DNA from: Verrucomicrobiales bacterium
GTDB lineage: Bacteria > Verrucomicrobiota > Verrucomicrobiia > Verrucomicrobiales > DEV007
Assembly: GCA_016795385.1 (NCBI GenBank)
Contig: JAEUHI010000077.1
Span: 186,001-250,000 of the forward strand
Length of the DNA stretch: 64,000 nt
Direction: 5' to 3'
Both the position numbers and the translations under genes were made by a program. The notes below the pieces were generated by a model. That model was given only the letters and a program-made list of their open reading frames with translations. It was not told the DNA's origin and did not search any database. Positions 47,075 to 55,738 of the stretch are shown here, piece by piece (position 1 is the stretch's first letter; every line of letters begins with the position of its first letter).

Positions 47075-47941
47075 TCAGGGCACCACCGATTCGCCGGGCG
47101 TGCGGATCGCGGCGATCACCCGCACCGCGTCAGCCACCGCGCGGACGTTGTGCACGCGGAAGAGATCCGCCCGCGCCACCAGACCCCGCACGAGACAAGC
47201 GATCGTACCCGCATCGCGATCGACCGGGACGGGCAGCCCGAGCACCTCGCCGATCACGGTTTTCCGCGAAATCGGCAGCAGCACTGGCAGGTCGTATCGT
47301 TGCAACCGCTCCAGCTCGCGGTAGATCGAAAGGTTGTCATCGCGTTGTTTCGCGAAGTCGATGCCGGGATCGAGGATGAGCTGGTCGTCGCCGAGCCCTA
47401 CCCGCCGGGCGCGCGCAAGGCGGTCGTCGAAGAAACGCTCCATCGCCTCCCACACATCCGCGTAGCGTTGCGTGGTGTGCGGCACCTTGGGCTCGCCCAC
47501 GGTGTGCATGATGAGGAGCGCCGCATCGTATTCGAAACAGAGGCGCGCGTTTTCCTCATCGACGAGCCCGCCGATGTCGTTGATGACATCGACCTTCCCC
47601 GTCTGCAGGACGGCCGCGACGATCTCCGGCCGCCACGTGTTGACCGAGAGCAAGGGAGGCCAGATCTGACGGTCATCGCGCGGCCGGGCTTCTTCACAGA
47701 GCGCTTCGAAGCCGTCGATGAAGGGCAGGAGCCGGGCGATCTCCTCGCGCACCCCGATGGGGCCGCGGTTCGTCCTCGCGCTTTCCGCCCCCACGTCGAT
47801 CACGTCCGCGCCATCGAGCAACATCTGCCGCGCCGTGGCGAGTGCCCTCGCCACGTCCAGCGTGCCATCGCCCGAAAAGGAATCGTCGTTGATATTGACG
47901 ATCCCCATCACCCGGGGAAAAGCTCTGAGGATCTCCTTCAT
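47075..47941 (-). CDS. folP: Dihydropteroate synthase
   Basis: A 288-residue folate-pathway enzyme joining 4-aminobenzoate to the pterin diphosphate. Motifs are VMGIVNINDDSFSGDG (pterin/diphosphate loop), DVGAESARTNRG, VINDIGGLVDE, LILDPGIDFAKQ and LPISRKTVIGEVLG; RVHNVRAVADAVR closes the barrel. The NINDDSFSGDG form, in place of NVTPDSFSDGG, is a known variant in Bacteroidetes and relatives. The stop lies four bases from the cassette accessory gene, converging. Confidence 0.93.
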   Translation of the reverse strand: MKEILRAFPRVMGIVNINDDSFSGDGTLDVARALATARQMLLDGADVIDVGAESARTNRGPIGVREEIARLLPFIDGFEALCEEARPRDDRQIWPPLLSVNTWRPEIVAAVLQTGKVDVINDIGGLVDEENARLCFEYDAALLIMHTVGEPKVPHTTQRYADVWEAMERFFDDRLARARRVGLGDDQLILDPGIDFAKQRDDNLSIYRELERLQRYDLPVLLPISRKTVIGEVLGLPVPVDRDAGTIACLVRGLVARADLFRVHNVRAVADAVRVIAAIRTPGESVVP

Positions 47942-47947
47942 CGCTTC

Positions 47948-47969
47948 TCCGCTCCCCCAACGGAGCGGA
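47948..47969 (-). promoter_or_regulatory. Hairpin over the folP ribosome-binding site
   Basis: TCCGCTCC (47948-47955) and GGAGCGGA (47962-47969) form a perfect 8-base stem with a 6-base loop, 7 bases before the folP start on the minus strand. In the folP message the GGGGGAG ribosome-binding candidate falls in the loop and the 3' arm. Two further perfect hairpins lie upstream at 47972-47985 (AGTCC/GGACT) and 48008-48026 (GAAAAAG/CTTTTTC). Confidence 0.45.
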
Positions 47970-48086
47970 CAAGTCCCAGTGGACTAAAAAGGCGAACGTG
48001 AGGCAATGAAAAAGGGGAACTTTTTCGGGAGCGGCGGGAGGACGCGGAGGAAATCAGGGAACATCGATGCGGGAAGCGGGACTTGA

Positions 48087-49691
48087 TCACCCCTCCTTCC
48101 CTCCCTCCAGCATCGCCTCCTCGAAGTCCAGGAGATGTTGCAAGGGCCGGTGGATCTCGTCGGAGATGCGATGCGCACTCCAGAGTTGATCGAGGGCGGC
48201 CCGCTCGGCGCGGAGAGCCCCGAGCCGGTGGACCCGGGCGAGACGACGGCGGCATCGCGCGTGCGATCGGGTCTCCCCCTCGGCGGTGAGCTCGGCGAGC
48301 CGGTATTCGTATTCGGCGATGATCTCACCGAGGGCGGCGGACTCGCCTTCCTCGTCACGCTCCTCGCTGCGGAGGTATTCCAATCCTGCCTCGACCGCGG
48401 CGATGCGGGCGAGACGTTCTTCTTCCAAATGGGTGTCGCCGGGTTGGACCTTCAGTTTGCAGATCAGGGCTTCGAGCGTGGTGCCTTGTAAAAGGAGGGT
48501 CACGACAATGGTGCCGGCCGCGAGGAAGATCACCAGGTCGCGGCCGGGGAAGGGCGTGCCGTCGTCCATCAAGACGGGGATCGAGAGCGCAGCTGCGAGC
48601 GTGATCGTGCCCCGCATCCCCGCCCAGCTCGCCACCGCCAGCCAGGAGCGCGGCGGGGGCGTCTCCCCACGCAAGCCACGGCGGAAGATCCGGTAGGAAA
48701 GCAGGGTCCCCGGACCGAACCAGAGCAGCCGCATGAGGATGGCGGTTCCCGAGACAGCGGCGGTGAAGAGGAGCAGTTGTCCGGTCGTGAATTGAGCCTG
48801 GAGGGAGCCGAGAATGGCAGGAAGCTGCAAACCGAGGAGGATGAAGGCGAGCCCGTTGAGCCAGAAGAGGAGCAGGCTCCAGACCCTCCAGGCCATCTGG
48901 CGGGTCGATGCGTCCATGCGCAGCGGATCGCGCCAGCCGGCGTAAAGACCGGCCGCGACGACGGCGAGGATGTTGGAGACGCCGAGCGGCCCCGCCGCGA
49001 GGTAGGCGGCGAAAGGAGTCAGCAGGGAAATGGTCGTCTCGAGGAGGGGATCCATGCCATGGACGCGCTGGAGGACATCGCGCAACTTCCCGACGGCCCA
49101 GCTGATCGCCAGCCCGAGGACGAGACCTCCGAGGGCGACGACGAGAAAACTCACCGACGCCCGCCCCAACGAAAAGCTCCCGGCCGCCGCCGCCGCGAGC
49201 GCGAACTTGAAGGCGACCAGACCGGTCGCATCATTCATGAGGCTCTCGCCATTGAGCACGGCGGTGAGGCGCGGCGGCACTCTCAGCTTTTGGGTGATGA
49301 CGCCGACGGCGACCGCGTCGGTCGGGGAAATGACCGCCCCGAGGGCAAAAGCCATCGCGAGCGGCAATCCCGGGATGAGCCAATGGGCGGCAAAACCCAC
49401 CGCCAGCGTCGTCACGACGACGAGTCCAGTGGCGAGGGTGAGAACGGGACGTCGGACCGACCAGAAATCGCGCAGGGGCATCAGCCAGCCATCGGCAAAG
49501 AGCAGTGGCGGCACAAAAAAGAGAAAGAAGAAATCCGGATCGAGCTGGATTGCGGGGAAGGCGGGCCACAGCGAGATGAGGCAGCCGCCCGTCGCGTAGG
49601 TGATGGGGGCGGGCCAAGGCAGCCGCCCGGCGAGGACGCTGAGACCCGCGAGGAGCAGGAGGAGGACGAGAGCTTGTTCGATACCGGACAC
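48087..49691 (-). CDS. CPA1-family Na+/H+ antiporter
   Basis: A 534-residue inner-membrane protein with about 12 membrane helices. Conserved transport motifs are FVPPLLFADGWLMP, GAVISPTDAVAVGVI and LNGESLMNDATGLVAFK (the Asn-Asp pair of CPA1 exchangers), and SWAGMRGTITLAAAL later. A soluble C-terminal tail of 130 residues (EERLARIAAVEAGLEYL) is helical, as in YjcE/NhaP-like exchangers. It probably exports Na+ for H+. It is divergent from the PepSY gene. Confidence 0.88.
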   Translation of the reverse strand: MSGIEQALVLLLLLAGLSVLAGRLPWPAPITYATGGCLISLWPAFPAIQLDPDFFFLFFVPPLLFADGWLMPLRDFWSVRRPVLTLATGLVVVTTLAVGFAAHWLIPGLPLAMAFALGAVISPTDAVAVGVITQKLRVPPRLTAVLNGESLMNDATGLVAFKFALAAAAAGSFSLGRASVSFLVVALGGLVLGLAISWAVGKLRDVLQRVHGMDPLLETTISLLTPFAAYLAAGPLGVSNILAVVAAGLYAGWRDPLRMDASTRQMAWRVWSLLLFWLNGLAFILLGLQLPAILGSLQAQFTTGQLLLFTAAVSGTAILMRLLWFGPGTLLSYRIFRRGLRGETPPPRSWLAVASWAGMRGTITLAAALSIPVLMDDGTPFPGRDLVIFLAAGTIVVTLLLQGTTLEALICKLKVQPGDTHLEEERLARIAAVEAGLEYLRSEERDEEGESAALGEIIAEYEYRLAELTAEGETRSHARCRRRLARVHRLGALRAERAALDQLWSAHRISDEIHRPLQHLLDFEEAMLEGGKEG

Positions 49692-49852
49692 GTGCCGGAG
49701 AGAGTAGCGGATTTCAACCGGGGCGAAAGGAGGGAAATCTTCGCCGTAGCCATGATTTTCGCCGAGTGCTCATCTTCACGTCATCTTCATCGAGGAAACT
49801 TCGGAGCGGCCGGGGATCTCCCCCGCCGTGGATCCAACTCCCATCGTCTCTC

Positions 49853-50332
49853 ATGAAGAAGCAATTCGTCCTCGATCTCTCCGCGAACCTGCTCGGCAGC
49901 ACCTTCACTTCCGTGCGCGCCGAAGGCATTCCTCTGAAACATTGCCCCGAACCGGTCCGTAGGACGATCGATCACCATGCCCGGCCCGGTCGGGTCGATG
50001 GGGTCAACGCCGTGCATGCGAAGGATCGGTTGCTCTATGTCGTCGAAGTGGAACGTCCCGGCGCGGGCGAGCGGATGCTCCATGTCTCGGGTGAGGGCGA
50101 TCTCCTCCGCATCGTTGATGAGATCGGTCTGCGCGATCTGCCGCGGCCGGTGAAGGCGGCCCTCCATCCCTTCCTCGGTGAAGGCAATCGCTTCGAGGGT
50201 GCCGACCGCGTCACCTGGGATCAACGGACGGAATATCATGTCGACTTCGATCTCAGTGACGAGGTGGACCTGCATCTCGTCATCGGAGAAAGCGGGGAAA
50301 TCCTGCGTCACCGGGAAGAAGCCGACTTTTGA
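49853..50332 (+). CDS. PepSY-like protein 1
   Basis: A 159-residue protein from ATG 49853. It has two similar blocks built round VRRTIDHHARPG...RLLYVVEVE and VKAALHPFLGEG...TEYHVDFDL, the pattern of a duplicated PepSY-like unit. LHLVIGESGEILRHREE ends the second block. The N-terminus (FVLDLSANLLGSTFTSVRAEG) is a weak signal peptide. The next gene encodes a paralogue, and a two-component system follows. Such proteins often sense ligands or inhibit proteases in the periplasm. Confidence 0.68.
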   Translation: MKKQFVLDLSANLLGSTFTSVRAEGIPLKHCPEPVRRTIDHHARPGRVDGVNAVHAKDRLLYVVEVERPGAGERMLHVSGEGDLLRIVDEIGLRDLPRPVKAALHPFLGEGNRFEGADRVTWDQRTEYHVDFDLSDEVDLHLVIGESGEILRHREEADF

Positions 50333-50418
50333 CCGCGAGCTTCTCCTTGCCTTGCCGGCCGGGAACGATCATGGTTCGGGGACGGTCGCCATCAGGCCTC
50401 GCCTGGACCTCGGGGATC

Positions 50419-50907
50419 ATGAGTAGGAGTTTTTCCATCGCGTTTTGCCTCATCCTCGCCACCCTGGCGGACGGGATCGTCGGCCTGCTCCATGCCGGCG
50501 ATGATTCCCCCAAACAACTGCCGCCCGAAGTCTCGGCGATTGTCTCGCAGCATCTGGACGGCGGACACGTCGATGACATCAAGGTGATCCGCATCGACGA
50601 GCGCACCCTCTACGTCGTCAAAGTCGACCTGCCGGGTCCTCACGAGCGAAAGGTCCACGTGACGGGCGACGGTATCCTCCTCAAGACGGTGCAGAAGGTC
50701 CGGCTGCCGGATCTCCCCGCGCCGGTCCGTGCGACAGTGGATGGAATTCTCGCGAAGCGGGGGAGATTTGACGGGGCCGACCGGGTCACCGCCGACGAAA
50801 AGGTCGAATACCACATCGAGCTCGACCTGCCCGGCCGCGTCGAACTGGAACTCGTGCTGAGTGATACGGGCGAGGTGATCAGCAGGCGAGAGGAACGGAA
50901 ACTGTAA
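50419..50907 (+). CDS. PepSY-like protein 2, paralogue of the preceding gene
   Basis: ATG 50419 gives a good signal peptide (FSIAFCLILATLADGIVGLLHAGD) in a 162-residue protein. The body repeats the paralogue's plan: VSAIVSQHLDGGHVDDIKVI, LYVVKVDLPGPHERKVHVTG, LPAPVRATVDGIL and VEYHIELDLPGRVELELVLS. It lies 86 bases after its paralogue and 26 before the response regulator. Position suggests periplasmic input for the two-component system; that is inference. Confidence 0.72.
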   Translation: MSRSFSIAFCLILATLADGIVGLLHAGDDSPKQLPPEVSAIVSQHLDGGHVDDIKVIRIDERTLYVVKVDLPGPHERKVHVTGDGILLKTVQKVRLPDLPAPVRATVDGILAKRGRFDGADRVTADEKVEYHIELDLPGRVELELVLSDTGEVISRREERKL

Positions 50908-50933
50908 AACCCGCCCGCGCCAGGTTCGCCCGC

Positions 50934-51608
50934 ATGCGTCTCCTCCTCGTCGAAGATTCCGAACGACTCCGCGCGACGCTGGTCCGCGCGCTGGCCCGTC
51001 TCGGCTATGCGGTCGACGAGGCCCGCGACGGCGATGAGGCGATGGCTCATGCGAAGGTCAATACTTATGACGCCATCATTCTCGATCTCATGTTGCCGGG
51101 CAAAAGCGGTCTGGAACTGCTCGAGACGTGGCGCAGGGGCGGCGACCTTTCGCCCGTGATCATTCTCACCGCCCTCGCCTCCGTGGCCGACCGGGTGAGG
51201 GGACTTGCCCTCGGCGCCGATGATTATCTCGTCAAACCCTTCGCGATCGAAGAGCTCGCGGCACGGCTCGAGGCCCTGATGCGGAGGCATCGCGGCCAGG
51301 CCGACTCGCGCATCCGGGTGGCGGATCTCGAGATCGATCTCGCGGCGCGTCTCGTCCGGCGCGGAGGAGCCCCGCTCTCGCTGACCGCCCGCGAGTTTTC
51401 CGTGCTCGAATGCCTCGCGAGACATCCCGGCCGGGTCTTCAGCCGCGAACAGATCGAGATCCGGATCTACGGAGAGTCGGAGAGTCCGCTCAGCAACGCC
51501 GTCGATGCGGCGATCTATTCCCTGCGTCGCAAACTCTCCCCGGGCGACGAGCCGCCTCTCATCCACACCCGGCGCGGACTCGGCTACGTGCTGCAGGAGC
51601 CGTCATGA
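50934..51608 (+). CDS. OmpR-family response regulator
   Basis: A 224-residue regulator. The receiver has the acidic pocket LLVEDSERLR, phospho-acceptor Asp51 in AIILDLMLPG, Thr in ILTALAS and Lys in DDYLVKPF. The C-terminal winged helix is of OmpR/QseB type (SLTAREFSVLECLARHPGRV, IYSLRRKL, IHTRRGLGYVL). The stop overlaps the histidine kinase start (ATGA), so the two are cognate. Targets are not known; the PepSY genes upstream are candidates. Confidence 0.92.
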   Translation: MRLLLVEDSERLRATLVRALARLGYAVDEARDGDEAMAHAKVNTYDAIILDLMLPGKSGLELLETWRRGGDLSPVIILTALASVADRVRGLALGADDYLVKPFAIEELAARLEALMRRHRGQADSRIRVADLEIDLAARLVRRGGAPLSLTAREFSVLECLARHPGRVFSREQIEIRIYGESESPLSNAVDAAIYSLRRKLSPGDEPPLIHTRRGLGYVLQEPS

Positions 51609-52978
51609 AATCGATCCGGCGTCACATGGCCCTCTCGATCGGCGCGGCGGCCGTCGTTCTTTTGATCGGCGGCGGGTCCGGGCTTCACTTCACCTTGCGG
51701 CAGAGCTTGACCGGGCAATTCGACAACGCGTTGATGACGAAAGCCCAGGCGCTCGTGATCGCTTCGGAGGTCGATGATGGAGAATTCGAGATCGATCTCG
51801 ACATCCAGGCCTTCGCGGGATTCGGATCGTCCTCGCCCGGGGATTACTTCGAGGTCTACGATGCGGCCGGGCGGCCCTTGGAGCGATCTCCCTCCCTGGG
51901 CACCTCCGATCTGCCTTTGCCGGAACAGTTGGCCTCGGAAGAGAGCGGCTTCGCCAATCTCACCCTGCCCGGTGGCGTCCCGGGTCGCGCTTACTGGGAG
52001 ACGTTCACCCCCTCCGACGATGACGATCACCAGTTCGACCAACTGCGTATCCTCGTCGCGAGCGACACCTCGAAACTGCGCAAGACGCTGCGCGCGGTCG
52101 CACTGGTCATTCTCGTGTTCGGGGCTTCGGCGATCTTCGCCAGTCTCGTCGTCCTGCACTTTGTGGTGGGTAACGCGTTGAAACCCGTCGATCGTTTGAG
52201 CGCCGACGTGCAGCGCATCGATGTCCAGCGGCTCTCGCAGGGGCTCGCCGTCGAGGACTTTCCGACGGAGTTGCAGGGCGTGGCCGCCAAGCTGAACGAG
52301 CTCCTCGCCCGTCTCGAAATCACCTTCGCGCGCGAGCGGCGGTTCACCAGCGATGCGGCGCACGAATTGCGCACGCCCCTCGCCGAGTTGCGCGCCATGA
52401 CCGAGCTTGCCGTGCGTTGGCCGGAGGAGTTCACCCCTGCTCACGGCAATGAGATGCTCGCCGTGCTCGCGGAGTTGGAGAGCCTCCTCGAAACGCTCTC
52501 GTTGCTCGCCAAGGCGGATTCGGAAACAACGCCCCACCTTGAGTCGGTCGATCTTCGGACCAGCCTCGACGAAGCTCTCGAACGTCTCCACGAGCCCATC
52601 GCCCATCGCCGGCTCGGGCTCGATGTGCGCGTCACCGACGGCGCCTTTCCCACCGACCCGGTGCTCTGGCGCGCCATCGCCGCGAATCTGATCGGAAATG
52701 CCGTACACTACGCCCCGGACGATTCACGGATTTCGATCGAGGCGACACCGCAACGTTTCTCCGTCGGGAATGAAGCGCCCGACCTTTCGCCCGACGACAT
52801 GGAGCGGCTCTTCGAGCGCTTTTGGCGGAAGTCATCCTCTCGCACCGAAAAAGGGCATTCCGGACTGGGGCTTTCCGTCGTGCGTGCGGCTGTCTCGTTT
52901 TTGGGGGGAGAATGCCACGCCTCTCTCGAAGGCACCCGGCTGAAGGTGGAGATCCGCTGGCCCACCGCCGGAGCCTGA
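51605..52978 (+). CDS. Sensor histidine kinase
   Basis: A 457-residue membrane kinase, cognate to the overlapping regulator. Two membrane helices (about 10-30 and 160-180) flank a periplasmic sensor of about 130 residues rich in acidic residues (SEVDDGEFEIDLDIQAF, SDDDDHQFD). HAMP follows (ALKPVDRLSADVQRID), then the H-box (TSDAAHELRTPLAELRAM) and an ATPase domain with N-box (ANLIGNAVHYAPDD) and G-box (KGHSGLGLSVVRAAVSFLGG). The acidic sensor could bind metals or cationic peptides. Confidence 0.9.
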   Translation: MKSIRRHMALSIGAAAVVLLIGGGSGLHFTLRQSLTGQFDNALMTKAQALVIASEVDDGEFEIDLDIQAFAGFGSSSPGDYFEVYDAAGRPLERSPSLGTSDLPLPEQLASEESGFANLTLPGGVPGRAYWETFTPSDDDDHQFDQLRILVASDTSKLRKTLRAVALVILVFGASAIFASLVVLHFVVGNALKPVDRLSADVQRIDVQRLSQGLAVEDFPTELQGVAAKLNELLARLEITFARERRFTSDAAHELRTPLAELRAMTELAVRWPEEFTPAHGNEMLAVLAELESLLETLSLLAKADSETTPHLESVDLRTSLDEALERLHEPIAHRRLGLDVRVTDGAFPTDPVLWRAIAANLIGNAVHYAPDDSRISIEATPQRFSVGNEAPDLSPDDMERLFERFWRKSSSRTEKGHSGLGLSVVRAAVSFLGGECHASLEGTRLKVEIRWPTAGA

Positions 52979-52989
52979 CGTGCCCCGCC

Positions 52990-53466
52990 TCACACCGGTG
53001 GTTCCTCGGTGACGCCTCCGGCCTTTCCGCCGAGACGCGAGACGAGTGCCGCGAGCATCCGGCCCATCTCGCGGGTCTCGCCGGCGTTCATTCCCTTTCC
53101 GAAATCCTCCTCGATGACGCGCTCGTAGGCAGGCCAGGCCGCACGCAAGGCGGCGGCACCCTTTTGGCTCAGCACGGCATAAAACACGCGTCCGTCCTTG
53201 GCGCAGCCCTCGCGACGGAGATAGCCATCCTTTTCGAGCTTGGCGACGCGGCGCGAGATGCCGCTGTTGGAGAAAAAAGTCGCGTCGGCGAGCTCGCTCA
53301 TGCGCAGCCGCTGCCCCGGTGCCTCCGCGAGGGTGATGAGCAGGTCGTAGGTGTCGAACGAGATGCAGCCCGCCTCGAGCAGCGCCGCATCGACCCGCTT
53401 CGTGAGCAAGGCGTGGGCTTGGAGAAAGAGTCGCCAGGCGACTTGGCTGCGGCGGGGACGGGGCAT
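52990..53466 (-). CDS. MarR-family transcription regulator
   Basis: A 158-residue winged-helix repressor: FDTYDLLITLAEAPGQRLRM, SELADATFFSNSGISRRVAKL as recognition helix and wing DGYLRREGCAKDGRVFYAVLS. It is divergent from the ABC-permease operon across a 171-base gap that holds a palindrome typical of MarR operators (53578-53595). It probably represses itself and the operon, released by the compound that the operon degrades. The ligand is unknown. Confidence 0.88.
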   Translation of the reverse strand: MPRPRRSQVAWRLFLQAHALLTKRVDAALLEAGCISFDTYDLLITLAEAPGQRLRMSELADATFFSNSGISRRVAKLEKDGYLRREGCAKDGRVFYAVLSQKGAAALRAAWPAYERVIEEDFGKGMNAGETREMGRMLAALVSRLGGKAGGVTEEPPV

Positions 53467-53545
53467 CGGTGGGACGAATCGGGGGCAAAGGTGCGACGTC
53501 GTTCCTATACCGGATCGACCTGCGGATCAATCTCCGTTTTTCGAT

Positions 53546-53554
53546 CCTGACAAA
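53546..53554 (-). repeat. TTTGTCAGG word, copy 10 (intergenic)
   Basis: The only exact copy outside a gene, in the MarR-permease gap. Followed by AT. Confidence 0.9.
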
Positions 53555-53577
53555 CGAAGAAAATCCCTCGCCGAAAG

Positions 53578-53595
53578 TATTTGCACACGCAAATA
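53578..53595. promoter_or_regulatory. MarR-type operator palindrome
   Basis: TATTTGC-ACAC-GCAAATA is a perfect 7-base inverted repeat with a 4-base centre. It lies between the MarR gene and the permease gene, 43 bases before the permease ATG. The TTGC-N4-GCAA core is the form bound by many MarR dimers. Confidence 0.6.
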
Positions 53596-53637
53596 GTTGT
53601 CCCCTCTGGCACAGGATCTGCGACCTCCGGCGAGTCG

Positions 53638-54501
53638 ATGAACGGCATCACGACCTGCGGCACCGGAGTCGACTCCGGCGTTCCGGCGACGCTTCCCCGG
53701 GAGCGGCACCGGCGCCCCGTGAAGTCGCTTTTCGAGTTCCGCCGACAGGTGCCGCGGACTGTCGCGATCGCATCGGCTTTCCTCGCCTGGACCGCTTTCC
53801 TTCTCGGCTGGCATCTCCTCGCCGCGGCCGAGTTCACGCCGGCGCAACTCCTTCCCGGGCCGATCTCCGTCGTCGAGGCGCTCTGGCGGCTGCTCGTCGA
53901 GGGCGCGTTCGGCATGGATATTCTCCAGAGCGTGAAGCGGATCCTCCTCAGTTTCTGCATCGCCGTCGCCATCGCCCTGCCCCTCGGCGTGCTGATGGGG
54001 GCGTTTCCAGTCGTCGAGGGATTCTGGAATCCTCTCGTCTCACCCTTCCGCTACCTCCCCGCCCCTTCTTTCGTGCCCTTGCTTCTGATGTGGCTGGGCA
54101 CGGGCGAATCGCAGAAAATCGCCCTGCTCGTCCTCGGGGTGGTGTGGTTCCTCGTCACCCTGTTCATGGACAACACCAAGGCGGTGCGGGAGGAGCTCGT
54201 CGAATGCTCGCGGACCCTCGGGGCCTCGCGCTGGCAGGTGCTCGCAAAGGTGATTTTCCCCGCGGCGCTCCCCACCTACGTCGATACCGCCCGCCAGATG
54301 CTGGCGGTGAGCTGGACCTACCTCGTCATCGCCGAGATCGTCGCCGCCACCGACGGGATCGGCGCGATGATGATGCGGGCGAAGCGTTTTGTCAGGGTCG
54401 ACGACATCCTCGCCGGCATCCTCGTGATCGGTCTCCTCGGCCTCGCCTTCGACCTCCTTTTCCGGCTCATCCACCGTCTCGGCTTCCGATATCTCCGCTG
54501 A
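53638..54501 (+). CDS. ABC transporter permease, SsuC/TauC type
   Basis: A 287-residue inner-membrane permease with six helices. The EAA loop is EELVECSRTLGASRWQVLAKVIFP, as in nitrate/sulfonate/taurine-family importers. The start at 53638 follows the operator; an in-frame GTG at 53719 (MKSLFEFRRQ on initiation) is an alternative. The binding-protein gene follows after 37 bases, but no ATP-binding subunit gene is nearby, so it must use one encoded elsewhere. A TTTGTCAGG word is read as RFVRVDD near the C-terminus. Confidence 0.9.
   Translation: MNGITTCGTGVDSGVPATLPRERHRRPVKSLFEFRRQVPRTVAIASAFLAWTAFLLGWHLLAAAEFTPAQLLPGPISVVEALWRLLVEGAFGMDILQSVKRILLSFCIAVAIALPLGVLMGAFPVVEGFWNPLVSPFRYLPAPSFVPLLLMWLGTGESQKIALLVLGVVWFLVTLFMDNTKAVREELVECSRTLGASRWQVLAKVIFPAALPTYVDTARQMLAVSWTYLVIAEIVAATDGIGAMMMRAKRFVRVDDILAGILVIGLLGLAFDLLFRLIHRLGFRYLR
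54388..54396 (+). repeat. TTTGTCAGG word, copy 11
   Basis: Inside the permease gene; read as Phe-Val-Arg. Followed by GT. Confidence 0.9.
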
Positions 54502-54538
54502 GCCATTCCCCTCTTTCCTCCAACCATCCGAACCATCC

Positions 54539-55738
54539 ATGAAGCATCCCGAACATCCAAACAGAACCATCCGTGGCCTCGCTCTTCTGAGCCTCGGCCT
54601 CCTCTTCCTCACTTCGTGCTCCGAACCCACGCCGCCGCCGACAGCGCCCGAGGCACCGCCGGCCGCCGAGGCTCCCGCGCCCGCCCCTGCGGAACCGGCT
54701 CCGGCTCCCGCGGAGCCGGCACCCGAAGCCAAGCCCGAGCCGGCACCCGCTCCTGCCGCCGCGGCACCGGCCGCTCCCACAACCGTGAAAGTCTCACTCT
54801 TCTCCTGGCCCGGCTATGGCTTCTGGTTCATCGCCAAAGAGAAGAACCTCGTCCCCGAGATCGCCCTCGATATCCAGATCATCGAAGATCCCTACGAGAG
54901 CTTCGGTCAGATGGCGGCGGGCCAGCTCGACGTCACCTCCTCCACCGTCGAGTATGGTCCGATCGCCGCCGAGGAAGGCGTGCCGGTGAAACTCGTCGCC
55001 TACACGAATCCCTCCTACGGCACCGACAAGATCATCCTCGCACCCGGCATCAACGGCGCGAGCGATCTCGTCGGCAAGGAAGTGGCCGTGCTCGAAGGCG
55101 GACTCACCCAGATCTACATGGGCATCTGGCTCGAGAAAAACGGTGTCGCCTTCGACCAGGTGAAATACACCAACCTCATCATGGACGACGCCGTCGCCGC
55201 CATGGTCAGCGGCAAGGTCGCGGCCGGGGAGTTCTGGGAACCCTTCGGCAGCAACGTCCTCAAGGCCTTGCCCGAGGCCAAGGTCGTCGCCACCTCGAAG
55301 GATGACTATTTCAAGGAAACCGTCCTCCTAGGCGACGGGATGTACATGAGCGGATCTTTCCTCGAGAAAAAGGAAACCGCGATGCTGACGATGAAGGCCT
55401 ACTTCGAAGCCGTGAAATTCTGGAAGGAGAATCCCGCCGAGGCCAACCAGATCATCGCCGATGGACTCAAGTTCTCCGTCGCCGATGTCGAACTCGTCAT
55501 CGGCAAGGATGGCAGCGCCACCGACGGCGGGATCTACCCCTTCAACTGGACCGAGGCCTCCCAGTTCATGGGCTTGACCGAGGGCACGCCGCCCTTCGGC
55601 AAGAACGGCCAGATCGCCGACCACTGGAAACTGACGAACGACTGGTGGATCAAGTTCGGCACCGTCAAGACCTCGCATCCGATGGAGGCCGGGGTCGCGG
55701 TCGAGCCGATGAAGATGCTGAAAGAGAGCGGCTATTGA
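54539..55738 (+). CDS. ABC transporter substrate-binding lipoprotein
   Basis: A 399-residue SsuA/TauA/NMT1-like protein. The lipobox is LTSC (acylated Cys near residue 27), then a 50-residue Pro/Ala/Glu linker and a two-lobe binding domain (SLFSWPGYGFWFIAKEKNL, AAGQLDVTSSTVEYGPIAAEEG, VKLVAYTNPSYGTDKIILAPG, LTQIYMGIWLEKNGV). The family takes up sulfonates, taurine, nitrate or thiamine precursors. The ligand here probably feeds the downstream oxygenase. Its stop overlaps a TTG start for the next gene. Confidence 0.9.
   Translation: MKHPEHPNRTIRGLALLSLGLLFLTSCSEPTPPPTAPEAPPAAEAPAPAPAEPAPAPAEPAPEAKPEPAPAPAAAAPAAPTTVKVSLFSWPGYGFWFIAKEKNLVPEIALDIQIIEDPYESFGQMAAGQLDVTSSTVEYGPIAAEEGVPVKLVAYTNPSYGTDKIILAPGINGASDLVGKEVAVLEGGLTQIYMGIWLEKNGVAFDQVKYTNLIMDDAVAAMVSGKVAAGEFWEPFGSNVLKALPEAKVVATSKDDYFKETVLLGDGMYMSGSFLEKKETAMLTMKAYFEAVKFWKENPAEANQIIADGLKFSVADVELVIGKDGSATDGGIYPFNWTEASQFMGLTEGTPPFGKNGQIADHWKLTNDWWIKFGTVKTSHPMEAGVAVEPMKMLKESGY

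Noticed and set aside
53607-53622. A sigma-54-like promoter (TGGCAC, GG-N10-GC spacing) before the permease gene
   Set aside because: Transcription would start only about five bases before the ATG, and the -12 half matches poorly (CTGCG). Probably chance.
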